From: Gemmatimonadales bacterium
Lineage (GTDB): Bacteria > Gemmatimonadota > Gemmatimonadetes > Gemmatimonadales > GWC2-71-9
Assembly (NCBI GenBank): GCA_036265815.1
Contig: DATAOI010000050.1
Span: 1 to 33,675, forward strand
Reading direction: 5' to 3'
Length of the DNA stretch: 33,675 nucleotides
The position numbers and the translations under genes were made by a program. Below the pieces are notes generated by a model. That model was not told the origin of the DNA, did no database searches, and saw nothing but the letters and a program-made list of their open reading frames with translations. Below, piece after piece: positions 1 through 7,692 of the stretch; the stretch's first letter is position 1; each line of letters begins with the position of its first letter.

Positions 1-340
1 ACTGACGGAGCGCGCGCTCCACGTTGCCCTTGTCGTGCTCACCGGCGTAGGGCGGAAACTCCGGGGTATGGATGCCGAGGATGGTCAGGCCTCGATTGCG
101 GTAGCGCCGATCGAAGTCCACCAGGGAGGGGACGGTGTTGGTGCAGTTGTAGCAGGTGAAGACCCAGAAGTTGAGGAGCACCACGCGGCCGCGGAGGTCC
201 TTCAAGGCGAGGGGCCGGTCGGCGTTGAGCCAACTGGTATTGGCCCAGTCGGGGGCGGGGCGGGGGGTGGGTTGATCGAGCGGGCCGGCGCCGACGAGGA
301 ACAGGGAATACGCGGCCGCGAGCAGGGGAAGACGGGTCAT
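1..340 (-). CDS. Thioredoxin-like (TlpA/DipZ-type redoxin) exported protein, 3' end outside window
   Basis: Reading from an ATG at 340 toward position 1 gives 113 residues with no stop, so the C-terminus lies outside the window. Residues 1-18 form a hydrophobic signal-like segment. A redoxin fold follows: LKDLRGRVVLLNFW, then an F-T-C-Y-N-C motif with the CxxC cysteines at residues 63 and 66, then LTILGIHTPEF. This order (LRGKVV..FW, CxxC, GxHTPEF) matches the thioredoxin-like domain of DipZ and NHL-repeat redoxin proteins, which act in periplasmic thiol-disulfide exchange. The partner and exact role are not visible. It is divergent from the tRNA-Phe gene, with about 115 bp between them. The fold is clear; the specific family member is uncertain because the C-terminal half is missing. 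Confidence 0.82.
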   Translation of the reverse strand, partial: MTRLPLLAAAYSLFLVGAGPLDQPTPRPAPDWANTSWLNADRPLALKDLRGRVVLLNFWVFTCYNCTNTVPSLVDFDRRYRNRGLTILGIHTPEFPPYAGEHDKGNVERALRQ

Positions 341-416
341 GCGAGCCTCGGGAGCGGGTTCCGGAATCAACGCCGGGCGTGGGGAAATGGTTCTCTCCAA
401 GTCCTTTCCGAGTCCC

Positions 417-445
417 TTGGCGGGGTTGGACGGTCTTTCTATATT
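417..445 (+). promoter_or_regulatory. Putative sigma70-type promoter of tRNA-Phe
   Basis: TTGGCG at 417-422 and TATATT at 440-445 are separated by 17 bp. The second box ends 10 bp before the first tRNA base. Four of six and five of six positions match the -35 and -10 consensus, and the spacing is ideal for a housekeeping promoter driving the tRNA. Confidence 0.55.
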
Positions 446-455
446 CCGGCCCCAC

Positions 456-529
<74 letters not shown>

Positions 530-752
530 TGCACCGCCGAACTCAAAGGCTGTCGTGGTAAATGTTCCGCTATTCCCGGAAACGACTTTATGCAGCGCAT
601 TCGCGCTTCACTGCGGAGACTGCTCGTACGATTACGGTTCGAACGGGAGCGATAACTGGCAACGTCGCTGTCCAAGGTGTCAGCATGGACGGCCCGGGCT
701 ACATCCGGACTAACATATAGCGTGAGCGACTTGGAATCCCTGGAAGTGCAAC

Positions 753-780
753 AGCAGCCGCAGCGACCGCTGCGGCTGCT
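753..780. terminator. Strong GC hairpin between tRNA-Phe and the deaminase remnant
   Basis: AGCAGCCGCAGCG (753-765) and its exact reverse complement (768-780) are separated by only two bases. The hairpin lies 21 bp past the stop of the minus-strand deaminase remnant, which suits a transcription terminator. There is no T-tract on either side, so factor-independent termination is not shown. An operator or a recombination-related hairpin is also possible. Confidence 0.4.
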
Positions 781-801
781 ACATACTCTCCATCCTCTAC
801 A

Positions 802-1556
802 TTACCTCCGCTCGACGTCGATCTGATCGTATACATGCATTCCAGGTGGATGGTTCGGCATAATCCTTCCCATCCAGGTCTTGAGCTGTTTGGCGACGTC
901 GAAGTAGAGGGCCACCATCATCCACAAGTCCTCGCTCAGTTCCGTTGCGAGAATTCCGTATGAACCTGGCTTGTTGAGACCGACGGAGGAAGATGCACAC
1001 GCCCCCGACATTGCGCTGGGTGCCTCGCACGACGATCTCCTCATCGGATGTCGTGAAGCCCGCCGCGGGAGACGTGATCTTCAACTCCGGACCCTCCTGA
1101 TCCCGGATGAATCCCCGATTCATGTCCATCAACGACCGGACCTGATCCGGGTCGAACCGACCGACGGCGATGTTGTGCTTGAGCAAGTGCCATTCCCCGC
1201 GACCTCGAATTCGCTGGTTCGGGTCTAGCATGCCGATGACGACACGGCTGACCTGCCGATCGAGTAGGCGCTCGACGCAGGGGGATCTTGGGCGGATTGC
1301 GATAGGTGCACGGCTCTAAGGTCGTATAGACGGTCGCGCTCGAGACATCGACGCTGCCCAAGACCCTTTCAAGCACCGTGTACTCGGCGTGTTCTCCAGG
1401 CTCCTTCTGCCCGCGGTGGGCGACACCGAGCACTTGCCCATTCTTCACCACCACTGCGCCGACGCGAGGGTGGGCCTTGGACTGATTCTCGTCCTTGCTT
1501 TGGGCGGCTTGCTCGATGGCCATTGCGGCGAATTTGCGGTCGTCCTCGGAACTCAT
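802..1556 (-). pseudogene. Zinc-dependent cytidine/RibD-type deaminase, split by two frameshifts
   Basis: The first frame starts at ATG 1556 with a G-rich ribosome-binding stretch just upstream. It carries a deaminase fold: HPRVGAVVVKNG, the zinc and catalytic motif HAE, and TLEPCTYRNPPKIP. The next zinc cysteine (CVERLLDRQVSRVVIGMLDP) is in a second frame. The shift maps to a run of five G (1280-1284, + strand) where four would keep the frame. That frame continues through NQRIRGRGEWHLLKHNI, then a third frame takes over between about 975 and 1015 and runs to the stop at 802 (NKPGSYGILATEL). Rejoined, it is about 250 residues: a deaminase domain plus a C-terminal domain I do not recognise. 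The gene is either decayed or affected by homopolymer errors in the assembly. Its substrate (nucleotide, nucleoside or pterin-like) cannot be told. Confidence 0.75.
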
Positions 1557-1691
1557 CGGCTTCCCCCCAATGACGACGCACCCCGTCGGCTGTCACACTA
1601 CTTCACCTTCCGTTTGCGTTTGACGGCGCTTCAGGTCTAAGGAACGTAGGGTGGTGCCCGAACTCTGGCGCGAAGAAACTGGTATGAGCGA

Positions 1692-2426
1692 TCAGGCTCG
1701 GGGCGCCATGACAAGAAGCTTGAAGCGCTTCGCGTCCGCCACCCGCGAGAGATTGTTAAACATTACGTAAGCGGGCTCGGTAGGGGCGACCCCCACTAGA
1801 ATGCGCTGCAAGGCCCGTAGCTGCTCGTCAGTGTAGGAATGCCGGACACCGCCGATACCGTGCAGGCGCCAATACACAGCCCGGCCTGGTTCTGGGGGCA
1901 CGACGAATGGGTCCACGACGTGCACCAAGTTCAAGTCTTGGCAGAGCGAGAGCGCGAGGTCGCGCTGGGCAACCCACTTTGGCCCGCGGGGTTCCCAAAG
2001 TAGGCGCGGCCTCGGCCTCTCGATGCGCTCGAAAAAACTCCGCATGCGTGCGACGTTATCAGCTTCGGGCGTGAAGCTGGCAGGGCACTGAAACAGCATG
2101 GCGCTGGCAGAGAGCACGCTCGCGCAGTGCAGCGAGCTCTGCCAACCCTCGTCCACCGCGGGAGAGTTGCGGAAGAGACCGGGCTCTTGTTTCGGATCGA
2201 GGGGCCGTTTCATACGCCGGTACGTCGGGCTGTTCGCCGGGTGGGTGACCAGTTGCCACACCTTGATGGTGTACTCGAGCGACGAGAGAGTCACAGTGCG
2301 CCACTTCTTGAGCGTAGCGTCCGGTGGGGGGTCGTAGAAGGTGTTCTGCACTTCGACCACGGGAAAGTGAAGCGCGTATGTCTTCATGGACATTGTAAAG
2401 CCGCAAAGCCCTACACGGACATTCAT
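1692..2426 (-). CDS. DUF72 (YecE-like) family protein
   Basis: The protein has 244 residues, close to the usual 230-260 for this TIM-barrel family. Recognisable pieces are the start NVRVGLCGF, FPVVEVQNTFYDPPPDATLKKW, FTIKV-like EYTIKVWQLVTHP, LLWEPRGPKW, and the C-terminal RLHGIGG and AYVMFNNLSRVADA. All are in the order expected for DUF72. The biochemical function of the family is not established. The start at ATG 2426 gives the canonical N-terminus, although no good Shine-Dalgarno is visible. It lies in island segment 1, 206 bp from the end of the kinase gene transcribed on the same strand upstream. Confidence 0.85.
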   Translation of the reverse strand: MNVRVGLCGFTMSMKTYALHFPVVEVQNTFYDPPPDATLKKWRTVTLSSLEYTIKVWQLVTHPANSPTYRRMKRPLDPKQEPGLFRNSPAVDEGWQSSLHCASVLSASAMLFQCPASFTPEADNVARMRSFFERIERPRPRLLWEPRGPKWVAQRDLALSLCQDLNLVHVVDPFVVPPEPGRAVYWRLHGIGGVRHSYTDEQLRALQRILVGVAPTEPAYVMFNNLSRVADAKRFKLLVMAPRA

Positions 2427-2632
2427 TGGAGGCGCACGTCGAGGTCTCGCGGCATCACCTCATAGGCTACCGGCGGCGCGAGAAAAAGGGAACCGCTTCC
2501 TTAGGCCGGGGCAGGAAATTCGAGTGCTGGAGATCAATGGAAGGGAAGGGTCCCAGGCGCGCAGCGTTGAAGGGTGACTACAAAGCGCGGCGGGTGGATG
2601 GCATGCTCTGGTGGCCGACTTCGGCGTCGCGC

Positions 2633-5290
2633 TCACCCTCGCGCGGCCAGCCGCTGGAACCGCGGGTTGTCCTTGAGCCGGGCCCAGGTGGGGTCGCTCC
2701 GGAGCCAGCCCGGCGAGAGGTAATGCGGCATCTTGAGCAGCGGCTCGAGCTGATCCATCGCCAGCTCGGGCTCGCCCACGATCATGTAGATGCGGGCGAG
2801 CTGGAGCTGGACGTAGGCGCCGTTGTTGCTGTCGCGACTGATCGGCCAGAGCTCGGTTCCGCGCCGGCCTTCTGCGATCGCTGCCGCTTTCCGCCCCATG
2901 AAGGCCAGGGCCAGACCGAGGACGGCGTGCCGCTGGCCGTCGAGCGGAGCGGCGCGCAGCTGTTCCTCGAATGCCGCCCGCGCGGTGTCGGCGTTGGCGC
3001 GCGCCTGCCGCTGGTCGCCCAGCAGATCGAAGAGCTGTGCCCGCACGATCGCCCTTGCCCCCTGGTCCCCGTCGAACGCGGCGACCGGCAGGCCGAGCAC
3101 CCGCTGCTGCTGCTTCTCGTCGAGCACCCAGTAGAGATCCTGGTACACGGAGAGGAATTCCAGCAGCGCGTCGGTGCCCACCGCTCCGGCCGACGCCGCG
3201 ATCACCGAGCGGGCGCCCGGCAGGTCGCCCTCCGCCAGGCTCACCATCACGCGCTGCTCGATGAAGTTCAAGTTCGTGGGCGCGAGCGCGAGCGCGTGGT
3301 CCGCGGCCACCTTCGCCTCGCCATAGCGCCGGAGGTAGAGCAGCGTGTTGGCCACGCGTCCTGCGGCAATCGCCGAGCGCGGGTCGAGCGCGGCGGCCCG
3401 CTGGAGCGGCTCGAGGGTCCCCTCCCAGCGATTCAACGCCTGCTCGTACTGGGCGATGGACGCGAGCATCTCCACCTTGTTGGCCGCGGCAGCGAGCCCG
3501 CGCTGAATGGCGGCGAGCCCCTTCTGATTGTCCAGCTCCACGTTGACGTAATAGGCGGACAGGGCGCGGGCCGTGTCCTCCCCATCCGGGTCCAGCGCCG
3601 CAGCCCGCTCGGCGGCATGCCTCGCTTCAGCCGCGAGCTGCGGCGTGGGGACGCTGTTGAAGTACAGGAACGACCGGACGCGGGCCAGGCGGCTCCAGGC
3701 GGCGGTGAAGGTGGAGTCGAGCGCGACCGCCTGCTCGTAATACTTGATGGCTCGCCGGAGGGTCGCGGGATCGTTGCCAGCGCTGGCCAGGCCCTTGAGG
3801 TAGGCGTCATACGCCTCCAGGTTCGCAGTCGGCGCTTTCTCGAGCTTGCGTCGGGCGCTGTCGGCGAGCGCAATGTCGAGCGCGCTCGCCACCTTGCCGG
3901 CGATCTCGCCCTGCACCTGAAACACGTCGGTCAGCGCCGCCTCGAACGGCTGGCTCCAGCGGGTGCGGGGCGCGTGGCCTGGAGCTACATCCACCAGCTC
4001 CGGCGAGACCCGCACCCGACTTGAGCCGCCGGCCTTGTCCCACCGCACCGTGGCGGTGAGCAGGTAGTCCGCGCCCAGCTCGCGCGCGATCTCCGCCGGA
4101 GACTTGGTCGTGTGGCGATACTGGTTCGAGCTCCCGCGCGCGATAACCGACAACCCGCCGACGCCGGACAGCTTCGCACGGACCTCGTCGCCCACGCCGT
4201 CGGCGAAGTAGGCGTCGCTCGAGTCCCCCAGGTTTTCGAAGGGGAGGACCGCCACCACCCGCGCGCCCGTGGCGGCCTCCGCGCCCGGGTGGCCGCGCCG
4301 CCAGGCGAAGAGGACACCGAGTCCCACGAGGAAGCCGAGACCGAGCGTGAGAGCGGCGACGGGCACGCGGCGTCGGGCCTGCGGGGTGGCTGCCGGCGCC
4401 CCAGGCATGGCAGCGGGCGGCGCGGCGGCGGGAGCCGCAGCGACCGGGACCGTCGTGCCGCTCTCCGCCCCCAGCGCACGCGCGAACGCCTCGATCGACT
4501 CGAACCGGTCGGCCACCACCGGTGCGAGCGCGCGGTGCACCGCCTCGTCCACCGCTGCCGGGACACTGGACCGCACTTGACGCACCCGCGGCACCTCGCC
4601 GCTGAAACGCCTGGCGATGATGGCCTGCGCCGTGGGCCCCGTGAATGGCGGCTCGCCGGCCAGCATCTCGTACAGTACGGCGCCGAGCGAATAGACATCG
4701 GTGCGCGCGTCGAGGGCGCGCTCGCCCATCGCTTGCTCAGGGCTCATGTACGCGGGCGTCCCGATGGCGAGCCCGGTCTCGGTCAGGCGGTCACCCTCGG
4801 CCGCGAGCGCGCGGGCGATGCCGAAGTCGGCAACCAGGGTCGAGCCGTCGGCGGTGAGGAGGAGGTTCTCGGGCTTGATGTCACGGTGGAGCACGCCGTG
4901 GCGGTGGGCGTACTCGAGCGCGCGCGCCGCCTCGGTGGCGATGCGGAGCGCCGCCTCCACCGGGAGCTGCTTCTCCCGATTCAGGCGGTCGCGGAGACTC
5001 TCGCCCTCGACGAAGGGCATGGTAAACCACAGTCGTCCGGCGGCTTCGCCCGAGTCGAGGACCGTCAGGATGTGGGGGTGCTGAAGCCGCGCGGCCAGCC
5101 GGATCTCGCGCTGAAACCGTTCGGGGCCTAGGGTCTGGGCCAGATCGGGGTGGAGGACCTTGAGGGCGACCGGCCGCTCGTGCCGCAGATCGTGCGCGAG
5201 ATAGACCGTCGCCATGCCGCCGCGGCCCAGCTCGCGGTCGAGCACGTACCGGTCGCGCAATGCGTCCGCCAGGGCCGCGGGAACGGTCAC
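2633..5290 (-). CDS. Membrane-anchored Ser/Thr protein kinase with TolB-like and TPR C-terminal region
   Basis: From the GTG at 5290 the protein has 885 residues. The start was chosen because it places about 14 residues before the kinase fold, as in the paralogue at 11717-13172. An in-frame start at 5443 would add 51 Arg/Pro-rich residues of non-native look. The kinase domain has the glycine loop GRGGMATVY (22-30), VALK lysine 44, HRDIKPEN with D137, DFG with D155, and GTPAYMSPEQ. An Ala/Pro-rich linker leads to one membrane helix near 308-330. A TolB-like segment (VVAVLPFENLGDSSDAYFADG) follows, then about 400 residues of TPR-like helices. It should be a Hanks-type sensor kinase with a cytoplasmic kinase and an exported TPR region. 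Its ligand is unknown. This architecture is very common in Gemmatimonadota. Confidence 0.9.
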   Translation of the reverse strand: MTVPAALADALRDRYVLDRELGRGGMATVYLAHDLRHERPVALKVLHPDLAQTLGPERFQREIRLAARLQHPHILTVLDSGEAAGRLWFTMPFVEGESLRDRLNREKQLPVEAALRIATEAARALEYAHRHGVLHRDIKPENLLLTADGSTLVADFGIARALAAEGDRLTETGLAIGTPAYMSPEQAMGERALDARTDVYSLGAVLYEMLAGEPPFTGPTAQAIIARRFSGEVPRVRQVRSSVPAAVDEAVHRALAPVVADRFESIEAFARALGAESGTTVPVAAAPAAAPPAAMPGAPAATPQARRRVPVAALTLGLGFLVGLGVLFAWRRGHPGAEAATGARVVAVLPFENLGDSSDAYFADGVGDEVRAKLSGVGGLSVIARGSSNQYRHTTKSPAEIARELGADYLLTATVRWDKAGGSSRVRVSPELVDVAPGHAPRTRWSQPFEAALTDVFQVQGEIAGKVASALDIALADSARRKLEKAPTANLEAYDAYLKGLASAGNDPATLRRAIKYYEQAVALDSTFTAAWSRLARVRSFLYFNSVPTPQLAAEARHAAERAAALDPDGEDTARALSAYYVNVELDNQKGLAAIQRGLAAAANKVEMLASIAQYEQALNRWEGTLEPLQRAAALDPRSAIAAGRVANTLLYLRRYGEAKVAADHALALAPTNLNFIEQRVMVSLAEGDLPGARSVIAASAGAVGTDALLEFLSVYQDLYWVLDEKQQQRVLGLPVAAFDGDQGARAIVRAQLFDLLGDQRQARANADTARAAFEEQLRAAPLDGQRHAVLGLALAFMGRKAAAIAEGRRGTELWPISRDSNNGAYVQLQLARIYMIVGEPELAMDQLEPLLKMPHYLSPGWLRSDPTWARLKDNPRFQRLAARG

Positions 5291-5514
5291 GGGGATCCGG
5301 GTGAGGGTCAGCTTAATCTGCCCTCGGCGGGGGTGGAGCGCCAGCCGGAGCGGCAACCGAGGCTCGCGGCCGAGGCTCGGGGCCGGCGAGCGCCTCCTTC
5401 CCCCCCCCGCGAGCTCCTCTACTATTGATACCGCCGCCGCCACTTATACGGCCGCAGCCACCACTCGCGTTTCCGGTCCCGCAGCCAGATCTGCCGTCAC
5501 AACTCGAGGGGGGA

Positions 5515-5652
5515 TTCCGGGGGAGCTACGCCTTCGAGCGCGAGCTCGGGGCGCACGGTGTACGGGTGGTGGAGCACTTCGACGCGAGTCGATGTTTCGA
5601 GGAGCCCGACGGAGTGGTCCGGGAGTTCCTAGATATTCTCGCCCGCTCCTGA
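5515..5652 (+). pseudogene. Possible orphan C-terminal gene fragment
   Basis: A stretch of about 45 codons ends at TGA 5650-5652 and reads SYAFERELGAHGVRVVEHFD followed by an acidic/hydrophobic helix ending ILARS. Third codon positions are mostly G or C, as in real genes of this window. No start codon with a ribosome-binding site lies upstream, and the upstream sequence is low-complexity. It resembles the last strand and helix of an alpha/beta enzyme, but I cannot name the family. It could also be chance coding-like sequence. Confidence 0.3.
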
Positions 5653-5800
5653 GCCGAACGGCGCTCCATGATGAGCTGCCCCAGCTGGGGCCCGCCGCCC
5701 CTGGCGCCGCACGTTCAGGCGCGCCGGTAGCTCCTTGCCCCCCATGACTCGTGAAGCAGCAGGAGCCCCGCAGAGCCACGATCTCCCCGCCTGGATGGTC

Positions 5801-5848
5801 GTAGATTTTTTTAGAGGGACTGTTGTGTATTTTTTTCGAGGGCCCGAT
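5801..5848. repeat. Two-unit 24-bp repeat with T7 tracts
   Basis: Two imperfect 24-bp units (5801-5824 and 5825-5848) share the pattern GT..ATTTTTTT.GAGGG. They agree at roughly three quarters of positions and stand out as AT-rich in a GC-rich setting. The T-tracts sit on consecutive near-helical repeats and could bend DNA. No hairpin precedes them, so they are not classic terminators. Confidence 0.45.
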
Positions 5849-5940
5849 CATCTGGCTGGATGTGGGAGCCGGCGGCGAGGACTAGGCGTTAGACAGGCCC
5901 GGTGGTGGAGCGGTTGAGGGGGGGGTGTTTGGGCGAGGGC

Positions 5941-5967
5941 ACCTGTGCCCGAACCTGTGTCCGAACC
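5941..5967 (+). repeat. Phased ACCTG direct repeat before attachment copy B
   Basis: ACCTGTGCCCGA is followed directly by ACCTGTGTCCGA and then ACC, a 12-bp period. It lies about 130 bp before copy B. A related 11-bp-period repeat lies about 135 bp before copy C. Short direct repeats at this distance could be recombinase arm-binding sites; this is an inference. Confidence 0.4.
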
Positions 5968-6071
5968 CCAGACAACTGCAGACTACAAGGGACAACACAC
6001 CTGTGGCCCAAGTGCCGCAACCACAACACCTGAGCGGTCGGCACTGGTCAGGTGTTTCGCTCTGCCAGGAA

Positions 6072-6114
6072 CTGAAAATCCGCGTGTCGGGGGTTCAAAT
6101 CCCTCCCTGGCCAT
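6072..6114 (+). repeat. Attachment-site core copy B (tRNA-Phe 3' end duplicate)
   Basis: This copy is identical to the tRNA-Phe 3' segment at 487-529 except for one T-to-A change in the T loop region (TTCAAAT instead of TTCAATT). The sequence before it (GCTCTGCCAGGAA) has no D arm or 5' acceptor strand, so it cannot be a functional tRNA. It is the junction between the two island segments. Confidence 0.85.
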
Positions 6115-6155
6115 CTGTTTAATCTCTTGCTGATTCGCGAGTTGGTCTGTTTTAG

Positions 6156-6179
6156 GCCCACCCACTGGCGGTGGGCTTT
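6156..6179 (+). terminator. Hairpin terminator just downstream of attachment copy B
   Basis: GCCCACC (6156-6162) pairs with GGTGGGC (6170-6176) around a 7-base loop, followed by TTT. It lies 42 bp after the duplicated tRNA end. That is where a tRNA transcription terminator would sit, so this may be a tRNA terminator carried in by the element. Confidence 0.6.
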
Positions 6180-6413
6180 CGCGTTCGCGGCACCTGAAAA
6201 AGCACGTGAACCCTTGCTCGGGACCTTGATGGTGGCTGGAGGGTCTGATGGAAGCGCTTCCATACCCTGGGGCCCACTTGCTGGGCTTCAATTTCTGGAA
6301 CATGTTCCGCCATGACTCCTCGTTCAGATCGCGTCAGAGAAGTCCTAGGGGCCTAGCACTATCTAGCCGCACCTTCGAGGTTCGCCCCAGAGCGACCTCC
6401 GCTAAGCGCCTAA

Positions 6414-6427
6414 CTGCCGTGCGGCAG
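6414..6427. promoter_or_regulatory. Palindrome CTGCCGTGCGGCAG upstream of the methyltransferase
   Basis: A 6-bp inverted repeat with a 2-bp centre (CTGCCG-TG-CGGCAG) ends 49 bp before the chosen methyltransferase start. Size and position suit a dimeric repressor operator near the promoter. No regulator gene is adjacent, so its role is unproven. Confidence 0.35.
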
Positions 6428-6476
6428 TCCTACCTTGAGGTGCTCATTGGAAGTCGCACGCCACGTGAGGAAGAAT

Positions 6477-7514
6477 ATGGCGAAGCCGAGACGGGCTTCA
6501 ACGAAGAAGGCTTCCGATCCGATGACCTTCATGAACCTGACTGCCGGTAAGTGGGTGAGTCAGGCGATTGCAGTCGCCGCCGAGCTCGGTATTGCAGACG
6601 TCTTGAAGGATGGGTCCAGGACGGCCGCCGACATTGCGCGAATGGCGAACGCCTCGGAAGACGGTGTCTATCGGCTGCTCCGCGCCTTGGGGAGCGTTGG
6701 GCTCTTCGCCGAGACCGGAAACCGGAGATTCCAGCTCACTCCCCTCGGCGGGCTACTCCGCACAGACTCGGCCCAAGCGCTCGGCGGCTATGGGCGCTTC
6801 GTAGGCCACGAGAGCACATGGCGCCCGTGGGGAGAGCTTCGTCATAGCGTCCGAACGGGTGAGCCGGCTTTTGACCATGTCTTCGACATGCCCATCTTCG
6901 AGTACTTTGCGAAGATGTCGGAATCTGCAGCGGTGTTCGATGCGGCGATGACCTCAATCAGCACCTTGGAGGCGAAGGCTGTTGTCGCCGCATACGACTT
7001 CTCCAAGATCCGCACTCTGGTGGACGTTGCCGGCGGACACGGCCTCATGGTTGCGACCGTTCTCAAGGCGAACAGAAGGATGCGTGGCGTTCTCTTCGAC
7101 CTTCCACACGTGACCGCCGGGGCCACCGCTCTGCTCCAGAGCGCTGGCGTGGCCAACCGGTGCCAAGTCATCAGCGGGGATTTCTTCGAATCCGTTCCGG
7201 TGGGAGGCGACGCCTACTTAATGAAACACATCATCCACGACTGGGACGACCAGCGGGCAACTCAGATCCTCCGAAACTGCCACCGCGCCATGCAGCCCGG
7301 CGGGAAAGTGCTGATCGTCGACGCTGTCATCCCGCCCGGAAACAGGGCGCACTTCGGCAAACTCCTGGATCTCGAGATGCTGGTGCTCACGCCACGCGGA
7401 CGAGAGCGCACCCAGGCGGAGTTCCGGGAGCTGCTGAAGCGATCCGAGTTCAGGCTTCGGCGCGTCGTTGCCACCGAAACCCACCTTTCGGTTGTCGAGG
7501 GCGTCAGGGCTTGA
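6477..7514 (+). CDS. Family-2 (plant/COMT-type) O-methyltransferase
   Basis: The protein has 345 residues from ATG 6477, chosen because GAGG at 6467-6470 is an ideal distance away. An upstream TTG at 6435 lacks this site. The N-terminal winged-helix dimerisation domain (KWVSQAIAVAAELGIADVL, then DIARMANASEDGVYRLLRALG) is followed by the SAM-binding motif LVDVAGGHGLM, then GDFFESVP, then the catalytic-region motif LMKHIIHDWDDQRA and PGGKVLIVDAV. The order and length fit small-molecule O-methyltransferases such as CrtF-, TcmN- or caffeate/acetylserotonin-like enzymes. HIIHDWDD contains the His expected to act as base. The substrate is unknown, and no biosynthetic genes lie beside it in the island. 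A strong terminator follows directly. Confidence 0.9.
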   Translation: MAKPRRASTKKASDPMTFMNLTAGKWVSQAIAVAAELGIADVLKDGSRTAADIARMANASEDGVYRLLRALGSVGLFAETGNRRFQLTPLGGLLRTDSAQALGGYGRFVGHESTWRPWGELRHSVRTGEPAFDHVFDMPIFEYFAKMSESAAVFDAAMTSISTLEAKAVVAAYDFSKIRTLVDVAGGHGLMVATVLKANRRMRGVLFDLPHVTAGATALLQSAGVANRCQVISGDFFESVPVGGDAYLMKHIIHDWDDQRATQILRNCHRAMQPGGKVLIVDAVIPPGNRAHFGKLLDLEMLVLTPRGRERTQAEFRELLKRSEFRLRRVVATETHLSVVEGVRA

Positions 7515-7516
7515 GG

Positions 7517-7555
7517 GTTCGCGGCGCAGCCATGTGAACGCGCCGCGAACGATTT
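7517..7555 (+). terminator. Rho-independent terminator of the methyltransferase gene
   Basis: A perfect 11-bp stem, GTTCGCGGCGC (7517-7527) with GCGCCGCGAAC (7540-7550), encloses a 12-base loop and is followed by GATTTT. It begins two bases after the methyltransferase stop codon. Confidence 0.8.
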
Positions 7556-7626
7556 TAGCGACAATGCGGCCACTGTGGGTCGCCGGTCACCCTTGTCGGG
7601 GATGCCGGTTAGCGGTTCGAACTTTC

Positions 7627-7650
7627 AGTACCTATTTAGTATCTGAATTC
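7627..7650. repeat. Left flank copy of a 24-bp repeat bracketing the cyclase gene
   Basis: The 24 bp beginning AGTACCTATTTAGT align with 11360-11383 at 18 of 24 positions in the same orientation. Each copy contains two ACCT-like words 11 bp apart. The pair brackets the cyclase/AAA/TPR gene almost exactly. It may be a recombinase-site remnant or the edge of an inserted block. Confidence 0.35.
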
Positions 7651-7692
7651 GGTGGTATTGAAAGGTCTCGGTGATGCTCGATGCGCGCCGCG

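Larger units (their letters stand above)
5653..6071. other. Non-coding end of island segment 1
   Basis: About 420 bp without a credible gene. It contains a perfect palindrome GCCCCAGCTGGGGC at 5678-5691, a T-rich two-unit repeat at 5801-5848, and a phased ACCTG repeat at 5941-5967. It ends at attachment copy B. This is the position where an island integrase gene or its arm sites would be expected, but no recombinase motif can be read in any frame. Confidence 0.6.
6115..6476. other. Non-coding start of island segment 2
   Basis: About 360 bp precede the methyltransferase gene. They contain a terminator-like hairpin at 6156-6179 and a 14-bp palindrome at 6414-6427. Reading all frames gives only short unrelated ORFs, including antisense-tRNA artefacts near copy B. 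Confidence 0.6.

Noticed and set aside
2426-4024. Long + strand ORF of 532 codons
   Set aside because: It is antisense to the kinase-TPR gene, Arg/Gly/Val-rich and without domains; long antisense ORFs are expected at this GC content. The same reason removes the ORFs at 4112-5131, 20461-21396, 21755-23248, 23491-24480, 24829-26628 and 25971-27113 on the + strand and 30570-31634 on the - strand.
802-6071. Segment 1 genes as a defence system (deaminase, DUF72 protein and kinase together)
   Set aside because: The genes are not tightly coupled, the deaminase is broken, and the kinase is of the ordinary sensor type of this phylum; the sequence gives no positive evidence for joint function.
6072-6114. 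Possible second tRNA-Phe gene
   Set aside because: Only the anticodon loop to the 3' end is present; the D arm and 5' acceptor strand are missing. The same holds for 11498-11540.
5925-6122. + strand ORF ending in attachment copy B as an integrase remnant
   Set aside because: It has no recombinase active-site motif and much of it is repeat and tRNA-derived sequence.
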